Of a stretch of 64,000 nt of DNA, positions 56,569 to 64,000 are shown piece by piece; positions within the stretch are counted from its first letter, which is position 1, and each line of letters begins with the position of its first letter. This stretch comes from Helicostylum pulchrum (lineage: Eukaryota; Mucoromycota; Mucoromycetes; Mucorales; Mucoraceae). The stretch is from the NCBI GenBank assembly GCA_025677825.1, contig JAIXMO010000005.1, positions 62,001 to 126,000 on the forward strand, in the 5' to 3' direction. The notes under the pieces were generated by a model. That model saw nothing but the letters and a program-made list of their open reading frames with translations. It did not search any database and was not told where the DNA came from. Made by a program: the position numbers and the translations under genes.

Positions 56569-57421
56569 AAAAATATGGAAATAAGTAACAAAAAATATTA
56601 TGTTCAGTGATGAGATAATTATATTTTCAGCACAAGTATTTTTTTTTGGTGCCTACTCCAATTGATAGGTAATATAATTTATTTCGAATTTCTTTTTTAT
56701 TGTTGCACTCTATATTGGACAGTTATATTATCGTTTGGAGTTCATTTGTTCATTGTCTTGCTCTCACAAAACTCATACAAGTGGTACTGCACTGTGCCCA
56801 AATAACATTGTTCGACTGTATGGCTCTTTTGCTATTAGCTCAATGAACCATTATTCATTATCTTTATTTTTGACCCAAAAAAAGGTATAAAAAGACCTAC
56901 TTTATTCTTCTTTCCGTTTTCATTTTTTCATTTTTTAAAAATCTTATACACAACATTGATCTTACACTATAATTCTCTGTATATACATTTAACTGCACTC
57001 GAAATCTAGTAGACGCATGTATATTCTTTCACTGGATAAAAAAAAATGGTTCAAATTAAAGACGATCCCCTAACCTCACAAATAAGCACTGGCATAAACG
57101 GTACTAATTATTGTCAAGACTATCTATATCGATCTTCAGTTTACTAATTCCAGGATATGTGGGTCTACATTCATGTATCATAATACGGACTAAAAAAAAG
57201 AAGAAAAAAGAGAGTAGAAAGCATAAGAAAGAAGAAACTAATTTTTCTGGCACTAGTTTTATTAACTAACTATAAGAAAAAAAAGAGCATAAAGCAATAT
57301 AATTTTAGATTAGTTGAATAATCTTTATATTTTTAGTTTGGGAAATAGATTAGTCGAATAATTTTTTCCAAACTGTTTTAATCTTTGGAACAACCGTTCC
57401 TGTCTTCCTCTAAATATTTTT
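56569..57421. other. Gene-free region
   Basis: 850 bp of AT-rich DNA with a TATA-like GGTATAAAAAG at 56885-56895; no gene attached to it was recognised. Confidence 0.4.
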
Positions 57422-58427
57422 TTAAAAAAGGTTTATTAGTTTACCGCGCGGTCCATTCTTTTCAAAATGAAAGCTTACCTTTAAACATCGTAGTCTTTTC
57501 TTTTTAACCCCTTCAACAGGGGAAAAGGCCACTTCTTGAATGCCTGTAAGAACAGCAGACTCTTTCACTCTACCGATAATACTAAACTTTACATATAAAG
57601 TCCTGTTGAAAACTAAGCCAATGAGACTTTGTGGTGGTGTAATCAACAAAGAAGCTGTCTCTTCACGAATAACGTTCTTGATGCTAGCTGGTGATGTTAT
57701 CATCCATGCTACTTCTTTCGTAGAATTTTCATTATAACTTGAGTTTATTTTCTTTTCTGGTACTAGAGATATTTCAGCTTCTTCTTTTCGTTGTCCGGCT
57801 TCATCGTCTTTACGGAAGTCATCTTCTTTTTCTTCTGTATCATTCTTGCTTTCACTTAACTCCGTATTTTCTCGGTCTGCCGCAATAACCGATGCACCGG
57901 AGCAATCAAACATATGTAGTGGAATAAAAGATAGGATGTTCCACGTCAATTTGAAACTGTTGACATCTTGTGTAATATTAACGCCTTTAACAACGACTTC
58001 AACTTTTTTACAGCCATAACGGTTAAAGTACCAGTTTCAAAACTGGAAGCTTCTACAGCATTACATTCTTCCTTATCAGCAGCGGCATTAACAGCTTGAT
58101 CGGTACGATCGTAAACTACACGAATGTTACCTTATTCTTGATATATCTCAGTTATGGAGTATATTCGTAGTTATATAAAGGCACAGCAGTATCGGGTTGA
58201 TAGGATGGGCCTTCTTCTTGATGTTTACAAGTATCTGGAATATCAACAGCAACGTTCATTTGACTTATTTGCTTTAAGTATTGGTAAAATACAGTCTTTC
58301 TGAACTTCTTTGCGTTGTGGTCAAGACAACGGGAGGCCTTCATTTCTTGTTTATATTCAGTTCTGATTTTGCGCGGCTCGACGCGTTGTGCACTGCATCT
58401 TTCAGCTCGGTTTTGACAATCAGTCAT
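57422..58427 (-). pseudogene. Decaying gene of unknown function, left copy
   Basis: A 91-codon start (58427-58152: MTDCQNRAERCSAQRVEPRK..CLDHNAKKFRKTVFYQYLKQI) runs to a stop. After a frameshift and one further stop the sequence continues as protein-like text (NIRVVYDRTDQAVNAAADKE; VEVVVKGVNITQDVNSFKLTW). A clean 175-codon frame (57949-57422) with an acidic linker and LVFNRTLYVKFSIIGRVKES follows. Either a broken gene or one with unusual splicing. The alternating beta-strand-like segments suggest a beta-sandwich, but I do not recognise the family. The 5' part is inside the inverted duplication, the 3' part outside it. Confidence 0.5.
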
Positions 58428-58779
58428 TATGTAACTCGAAAAAAGATTAGAGAGTGTGTGTGCGTTTGAGAAAAAAAAAAATTAACAGAGAAGGGGAGAC
58501 TGTGCAAGAAAAAAAAAAAATCCGTTACAGTATGAAAAAAACGACTCATCATTTTAAAAACACAAACGTCTATATGGTTCTTCTTTCTGTTTTTTTTTAT
58601 AAAGAGAGATTCATTATAATCAACACTCGTACACAAATGGATCGTCAATAGGTGTCAAGTCTCCCTACCCTGTCAACAAACCATTCTGCCAAAACGCGAT
58701 GTCCATTTTTTTATTTTACTTTTAGCGCCTGCGCCACCCTACACTTACCTATTCACATGAATATCAAAAGTTCTCACCA

Positions 58780-59028
58780 TTAAAAGTAATGACAGGCTGT
58801 AGATATAAAAAAAAAAAAAAATGGAACCCGATAGGTGGGTAAGGTGTTACAAACCCGTAACAGTCTGATTAAAATCAAATTTGATTGATCGATTAGAGTA
58901 AACAAATACGGAGCGACTTGACCTCCCTTTTTTTTTGTGTACTTATAAAACAGCTTTTCAGGCGTATGACTTCCGTTATCTTTGGGGCACGAGAGATAAT
59001 AGGACTTTCCCCCACTTTCTATTTCCAT
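58780..59028 (-). CDS. Small ORF in left arm (uncertain)
   Basis: 82 codons beginning MEIESGGKSYYLSCPKDNG; the first 45 residues look protein-like, the end runs into a homopolymer (FFFFF). It has no family likeness and could be a first exon. An identical copy is at 61982-62230. Confidence 0.25.
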   Translation of the reverse strand: MEIESGGKSYYLSCPKDNGSHTPEKLFYKYTKKKGGQVAPYLFTLIDQSNLILIRLLRVCNTLPTYRVPFFFFFISTACHYF

Positions 59029-59113
59029 TTATATTCACTGTTAAAATGACTTTTATATAGTGTATAATATATATAAAAAAAAAAGACAATATATGTTTAA
59101 ACAAATAATTTTA

Positions 59114-59775
59114 TTACAGATGTTGTATTGCGGCGATGAGCCCGAAGGCCAAATTGAGAACAAACCGCAAGTAGTTGGGGTTAAGCCCTTCTACTTGCAG
59201 CTTTTGGTACAAAGCTTTCGCTGTTGAAGCGAAAGCCTTTGCTCTGGATATGAGCGTAAAAAGGAGTGGGAGGGGATCAAACGGACGGAAAAGAGAGGCA
59301 GCAGGAGGAGGAACCATAAGGCCTTTTGGTTCGTCAGCCAAAAGACAAACACTCGGAGCAAATGCTTCTTGGAACAAACCCTTGGGAGTCAAGGGTTTAC
59401 AGACAACGGAGGGAAAAAGAGAGACAGGAGGAGAAACGACCATTAAGCCTTTTGGCTCGTCAGCCAAAAGACAAATAACCGGAGCGAGTATTTCTTGTAA
59501 CAAACCCTTGGGGGTCAAGGGTTTACAAACCTTTTGAGGAAAGGTTTCTTCCCAAACAGGGGCGGAGGCGAAATTTGGTACAAAAGTAAAAAATACTTTT
59601 AAACTGGAGGAAAACCAGGAAGCTACAAAATAATAAAATGTTCATGGTTACCATTTATTTCTAGAAGAAAAAAAAATTACTTACAACGAACGTAATAAAG
59701 AGCCGTTGAACTGTTGCTCAACAGCGGGAAAAAGGAAGCGCAGAGGAAGACGTAGACAAGGTTTATAAGCAACAT
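59114..59775 (-). CDS. Predicted secreted repeat protein, left copy
   Basis: Mirror copy of the gene at 61235-61896, with exons 59775-59685 and 59622-59114 (199 residues), identical as far as I can compare. See the right copy for domains. Its exon 2 is built of hairpin-forming DNA (59140-59547). Confidence 0.5.
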
Positions 59776-60342
59776 TGAGTATAGATATAATTTATGAATA
59801 ATAAAGAAAAAGAAAAGAAAAACAGATAAAGAAACAGCTCTTAAATACCAAAAAAAAAAAAAAAAAAAAAAGAGGGATGACCTCATCACATACTGTTTTT
59901 TTTTTGGTAAAGCACAAGAATACCTTTATCTTGCATCAGCGCTTACTAAGTATGGTGACATATTGAATTGCTTTCATCTACTTTAACGGACACTGTTAAG
60001 ATATACGCGTTTGCATAATGCAGGAATTTATTTGTGACACGCGAAGTAATCAAACTTCACTCCCACTTTCTGTTTCTATATACTTACATAAGATGTTTTA
60101 CATTTTTTTTTTCAATAGATTATGATAGTTGTTATACTAAGTTTAAAAGAATGAAATAAATTTATTGTAGATAAAGTTGCTGGGTATAACGATTTGTTTT
60201 TCTTGAATAGGAAAACCGAAAACAAGTTTTGGTATAAAAAAAAGGCGCTACATATGAAGCGAGAAAAGTGCTTCATGGCGTTTTTTTACTACTCTGGATT
60301 ACTAATCCTTTGAATATCTACGATTTCATCAAGTTTGTCAAA

Positions 60343-60420
60343 AAAAAATCACGAAAAAAAAAATCACGAAAAAAAAAAGTAAAAAAAAAAAAAAAATCAC
60401 AAAATAAAATCACGAAAAAA
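60343..60420. repeat. Minisatellite (A-run + TCACG units)
   Basis: Four or five imperfect units of A-run plus TCACG / TCACA occur in the spacer, seen directly. Confidence 0.7.
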
Positions 60421-60638
60421 GAACTGCAAATACTTTCGCTTGCTCTTTTTTTTAATCTTACTCTAGTATTGCCTTATCTTGTACCAGAGTATGGATTACA
60501 CTGATGCTACGCAGAGTCAGACAAAGGATTAAGAGTGAATATAAGTGAATAAAGAAAAGGAAATTTCCTTAATTTGTACTAGTTATTTTCCTTTTCTTTT
60601 TCTTTTTTTTTTTGCACGTTTTGTTTACTTTGTTAAAA

Positions 60639-60917
60639 ATGATTTTACAGCTTTTTTTTTTTGTTACTCTCTCCATCGTTATATACCTAATTATACCACT
60701 TGATACATACTTATCATCCACATTAACACAATATATGAGAATACTAGGTAAGCGAAAGTATTTTTTTACGAGTAAAAATAAAATAGGTCTAATTTGTACT
60801 ACAATCTCATTTTGCATGATTTGTTTATTTTGCCGCTTTTTTTTTTTAATTCTCTTTGCCTCCCTAAATTATTCAAGTCCAACAGATATTAGCGTTTCAT
60901 ATTCGAAAAATAAATAA
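60639..60917 (+). CDS. Possible small membrane protein or first exon (uncertain)
   Basis: The ATG follows a pyrimidine-rich leader typical of genes in this window. MILQLFFFVTLSIVIYLIIP forms a signal-anchor, then DTYLSSTLTQYMRILG up to a good donor (GTAAGC at 60749). If spliced there, the rest of the open frame would be intron; no convincing next exon was found. No family recognised. Confidence 0.25.
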   Translation: MILQLFFFVTLSIVIYLIIPLDTYLSSTLTQYMRILGKRKYFFTSKNKIGLICTTISFCMICLFCRFFFLILFASLNYSSPTDISVSYSKNK

Positions 60918-61234
60918 TAATGATGTAGTTAAAGCATAGTTTCCAAAACTTCTTTTTCTATTTACAATGCTGTGGTCAGTCAGTTTTTTTTGTAAAAAAA
61001 GATTTTTTTTTCCGTTAAAGTAAACATATAGATGGAAGCAATTCAATATGTCACCATACTTAGTAAGCGCTGATGCAAGATAAAGGTATTCTTGTGCTTT
61101 ACCAAAAAAAAAACCAGTATGTGATGAGGTCATCCCTCTTTTTTTTTTTTTTTTTTTTTTGGTATTTAAGAGCTGTTTCTTTATCTGTTTTTCTTTTCTT
61201 TTTCTTTATTATTCATAAATTATATCTATACTCA

Positions 61235-61896
61235 ATGTTGCTTATAAACCTTGTCTACGTCTTCCTCTGCGCTTCCTTTTTCCCGCTGTTGAGCAACAGT
61301 TCAACGGCTCTTTATTACGTTCGTTGTAAGTAATTTTTTTTTCTTCTAGAAATAAATGGTAACCATGAACATTTTATTATTTTGTAGCTTCCTGGTTTTC
61401 CTCCAGTTTAAAAGTATTTTTTACTTTTGTACCAAATTTCGCCTCCGCCCCTGTTTGGGAAGAAACCTTTCCTCAAAAGGTTTGTAAACCCTTGACCCCC
61501 AAGGGTTTGTTACAAGAAATACTCGCTCCGGTTATTTGTCTTTTGGCTGACGAGCCAAAAGGCTTAATGGTCGTTTCTCCTCCTGTCTCTCTTTTTCCCT
61601 CCGTTGTCTGTAAACCCTTGACTCCCAAGGGTTTGTTCCAAGAAGCATTTGCTCCGAGTGTTTGTCTTTTGGCTGACGAACCAAAAGGCCTTATGGTTCC
61701 TCCTCCTGCTGCCTCTCTTTTCCGTCCGTTTGATCCCCTCCCACTCCTTTTTACGCTCATATCCAGAGCAAAGGCTTTCGCTTCAACAGCGAAAGCTTTG
61801 TACCAAAAGCTGCAAGTAGAAGGGCTTAACCCCAACTACTTGCGGTTTGTTCTCAATTTGGCCTTCGGGCTCATCGCCGCAATACAACATCTGTAA
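61235..61896 (+). CDS. Predicted secreted repeat protein, right copy
   Basis: Two exons, 61235-61325 and 61388-61896, with clean GTAAGT and TTTTGTAG splice signals, give 199 residues. It starts with a signal peptide (MLLINLVYVFLCASFFPLLS). The body holds two direct repeats of about 40 residues (VCKPLTPKGLLQEILAP..CLLADEPKGLMVV and VCKPLTPKGLFQEAFAP..CLLADEPKGLMVP) separated by Pro/Ser-rich linkers. An Ala/Lys helix (SRAKAFASTAKALYQKLQ) and a hydrophobic end (FVLNLAFGLIAAIQHL) follow. I recognise no family. The DNA of exon 2 is far more G+C-rich than its surroundings and is almost entirely palindromic modules, so the ORF may be a by-product of structured DNA/RNA rather than a protein gene. Confidence 0.5.
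61463..61870. other. Array of eight hairpins inside the repeat-protein exon
   Basis: Stems read directly: 61463-61470/61476-61483 (8 bp), 61486-61494/61500-61508 (9 bp), 61540-61548/61553-61561 (9 bp, GACG loop), and 61612-61620/61626-61634 (9 bp). Then 61666-61674/61679-61687 (one mismatch), 61769-61782/61788-61800 (13 bp with one bulge), 61812-61819/61836-61843 (8 bp, with an inner GGG/CCC), and 61861-61863/61868-61870 with a C(TTCG)G tetraloop. The mirror copy is at 59140-59547. This density cannot be explained by codon use. Confidence 0.85.
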
Positions 61897-61981
61897 TAAA
61901 ATTATTTGTTTAAACATATATTGTCTTTTTTTTTTATATATATTATACACTATATAAAAGTCATTTTAACAGTGAATATAA

Positions 61982-62230
61982 ATGGAAATAGAAAGTGGGG
62001 GAAAGTCCTATTATCTCTCGTGCCCCAAAGATAACGGAAGTCATACGCCTGAAAAGCTGTTTTATAAGTACACAAAAAAAAAGGGAGGTCAAGTCGCTCC
62101 GTATTTGTTTACTCTAATCGATCAATCAAATTTGATTTTAATCAGACTGTTACGGGTTTGTAACACCTTACCCACCTATCGGGTTCCATTTTTTTTTTTT
62201 TTTATATCTACAGCCTGTCATTACTTTTAA
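61982..62230 (+). CDS. Small ORF in right arm (uncertain)
   Basis: Identical mirror of the ORF at 58780-59028. Same reservations. Confidence 0.25.
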   Translation: MEIESGGKSYYLSCPKDNGSHTPEKLFYKYTKKKGGQVAPYLFTLIDQSNLILIRLLRVCNTLPTYRVPFFFFFISTACHYF

Positions 62231-62582
62231 TGGTGAGAACTTTTGATATTCATGTGAATAGGTAAGTGTAGGGTGGCGCAGGCGCTAAAAGTAAAATAAA
62301 AAAATGGACATCGCGTTTTGGCAGAATGGTTTGTTGACAGGGTAGGGAGACTTGACACCTATTGACGATCCATTTGTGTACGAGTGTTGATTATAATGAA
62401 TCTCTCTTTATAAAAAAAAACAGAAAGAAGAACCATATAGACGTTTGTGTTTTTAAAATGATGAGTCGTTTTTTTCATACTGTAACGGATTTTTTTTTTT
62501 TCTTGCACAGTCTCCCCTTCTCTGTTAATTTTTTTTTTTCTCAAACGCACACACACTCTCTAATCTTTTTTCGAGTTACATA

Positions 62583-63052
62583 ATGACTGATTGTCAAAAC
62601 CGAGCTGAAAGATGCAGTGCACAACGCGTCGAGCCGCGCAAAATCAGAACTGAATATAAACAAGAAATGAAGGCCTCCCGTTGTCTTGACCACAACGCAA
62701 AGAAGTTCAGAAAGACTGTATTTTACCAATACTTAAAGCAAATAAGTCAAATGAACGTTGCTGTTGATATTCCAGATACTTGTAAACATCAAGAAGAAGG
62801 CCCATCCTATCAACCCGATACTGCTGTGCCTTTATATAACTACGAATATACTCCATAACTGAGATATATCAAGAATAAGGTAACATTCGTGTAGTTTACG
62901 ATTGTACCGATCAGGTTGTTGAAAATACTCACGTTACTGATATCACTGAAGATTCTTTCTCTATTCAAACCGATATTTATGTAGCTTTAGAAAATACTGA
63001 AAAAGCCACTGAAGGTATTATTGTTGATGAATGTCAAAAGTAGAATATTTTT
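62583..63052 (+). pseudogene. Decaying gene of unknown function, right copy
   Basis: Same 91-codon start and the same stop (62856-62858) as the left copy. Beyond the stop the frame with NIRVVYDCTDQVVENTHVTD and SFSIQTDIYVALENTEKA stays open to a stop at 63050-63052. After the arm boundary its sequence no longer matches the left copy, though both remain protein-like. The following 63053-63129 (YFSIQSDVTRPLTTG) may be a further shifted piece. Confidence 0.45.
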
Positions 63053-63833
63053 CTATTCAATCGGATGTTACTAGACCTCTTACTACTGGTATAAAGACTG
63101 TCACCGCTCTTACTACAGATGTTAGTTAAGCAATGGAAGATAATTAAAGGGATACAGATAAAACCAAACAAGTGAACACTACGATATTTCAAGTCTATGG
63201 TAGTTATTTATTAGAAAGAAAAAGAAAAGGGAGGTATTTATATTTCATCACAAGTTTGTGTTGCTTGAGACAACGTTTAAAACCAGAGACCTTTGTCCTT
63301 TTATTAATCGACAAAGTAGTACATGGTACAGTACCTTCCGTATCGGCTAGGTAAATGACCTGAGTGTGTAATATCACTCTTATAAATTGAGTAGTTATAT
63401 GCATCAGATATGAAGGATATTTTTGACACTTCTTTACAGCAAAGTGAAATATGTTAGAGCTAACAAAGCTTGTAAATAAGTTCTCGTACCGCATACAAAC
63501 GATCAGCAATAACAATGACAAGCTCTTATGGACTTCATATAATAATCAAGATCGATCGCAGTAAAATGCGGTGACGTTGATTCCCTATCTTTGTTTCCTA
63601 AAAACTTTAATCATAATGAATTGGTAAATACTTTTGTATTCTTTGTTTCTAACTAATCATTGTCTCCTAAATGAAAATAGAGTACCAATTATATCTATCA
63701 TAACAGGTGGAATAATTCTGTCATTATACGCCGTTAATATATATAGTAGCTGACTATTTCTCAAACGTAAAAATATTCTAAATAACGTAACCAAATATTT
63801 CATTAACCTTTCCTAATACCAAGAAAAGTAAGT
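62920..63833. other. Right flank of the inverted duplication
   Basis: Contains the tail of the decaying gene and then about 700 bp with no recognisable gene; the 60-105 codon ORFs near 63172-63521 overlap each other on opposite strands and lack motifs. Confidence 0.4.
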
Positions 63834-64000
63834 ATGTCTCCTACCAACCCCCAAAGAAAAAAAATCGGAATTATGCCCCGCTCATTAAAAGAATGTAACA
63901 TGTGGCGACTATCGAGCGGAAGATACGTGGAAGAGGTCATGATGCAAATTTTCGTAAAGGGCAGTGAAGAACAGTAAGTTTATCTAAATCTCAATTGAAT
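63834..64000 (+). CDS. 5' exon of hypothetical Mucorales-type protein (cut by window end)
   Basis: The ATG at 63834 opens 46 codons and a partial codon up to a GTAAGT donor at 63974. The peptide includes IMPRSLKECNMWRLSSGRYVEEVM. From memory, the WRLSSGRYVE-type motif recurs near the N-terminus of a large, uncharacterised, often multicopy family in Mucorales; this is recollection, not a search. The gene continues beyond the window. Confidence 0.45.

Larger units (their letters stand above)
58091..59989. repeat. Inverted duplication, left arm
   Basis: Reverse complement of 61012-62919. Positions pair as x + y = 121010 from 58152 to about 59894 without any indel, and all ORFs recur with identical peptides. 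A 1-bp indel at 59894/61115 and an 8-bp indel near 59978/61031 precede loss of similarity at the inner edge. At the outer edge identity fades through scattered substitutions around 58091-58110 rather than stopping sharply. Confidence 0.95.
59990..61011. other. Spacer of the inverted duplication
   Basis: About 1.0 kb of unique AT-rich DNA between the arms, holding an AATCACG-type minisatellite and one possible membrane-peptide ORF. Confidence 0.6.
61012..62919. repeat. Inverted duplication, right arm
   Basis: Reverse complement of 58091-59989 (see left arm). Relative to the left arm it has one extra C near 61115 and about 8 extra bases near 61031. The outer edge shows mismatches at 62903, 62914 and 62916 before similarity is lost. 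Confidence 0.95.

Noticed and set aside
1..64000. CRISPR array, bacterial operon or prophage features
   Set aside because: No spaced repeats of that kind; introns and gene families are fungal nuclear.

Overview
This window is nuclear DNA from a filamentous fungus, most likely an early-diverging Mucoromycota (Mucorales-like) genome. The reasons are: very AT-rich intergenic DNA full of T- and A-runs; genes split by many short (55-90 bp) introns with GTAAGT-type donors; fungal-specific families (PMT, ENA-type P-ATPase, KTR and MNN1 mannosyltransferases, KCH, SEC2); and animal-like or early-fungal traits such as a concentrative nucleoside transporter and an MLX-like bHLH factor. The species cannot be named from sequence alone.

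Layout. 0-9 kb: 3' part of a PMT4/POMT1-type protein O-mannosyltransferase, a convergent ENA-type Na+/K+ ATPase, then splicing factor SF1/BBP read divergently from the ATPase. 8.8-12.8 kb is a gene-free stretch before an unknown low-complexity protein. 14-22 kb: threonine deaminase (two perfect Gcn4-type sites upstream), eEF1B-alpha, a divergent J-protein, a plasma-membrane-type syntaxin, and a bHLH-zipper factor. 24-33 kb: a KCH-family membrane protein whose first coding exon is only the ATG, a secreted CAP/PR-1 protein, and importin-beta (12 exons). 33-35.4 kb: two small secreted Cys-rich paralogues and a decayed Tc1 transposase. 35.7-49 kb is gene-dense: RRB1/GRWD1, GT15 and GT71 mannosyltransferases converging with 23 bp between stops, a zinc alcohol dehydrogenase, a branched-chain aminotransferase, a CAJ1-type J-protein with an N-terminal Cys4 motif, and a CNT nucleoside transporter with an altered substrate motif.

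49-64 kb is accessory: copies of a small TIR element (MITE-like), a 20-bp palindrome, coding relics, a SEC2-like Rab GEF, a truncated POM152 fragment, and a large inverted duplication. The duplication has arms of about 1.9 kb around a 1.0 kb spacer, symmetric about position 60505. Each arm carries a predicted small secreted protein whose coding DNA is almost entirely a string of perfect hairpins, and a decaying gene of unknown function.

How the genes relate: three mannosyltransferases (PMT4, KTR/GT15, MNN1/GT71) serve secretory-pathway glycosylation; syntaxin and SEC2 serve exocytosis; threonine deaminase and the BCAT are the first and last steps of isoleucine synthesis, and both have TGACTC-type sites upstream. 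All exon joins were made by hand from splice signals, reading-frame continuity and family motifs; there is no transcript or database evidence.
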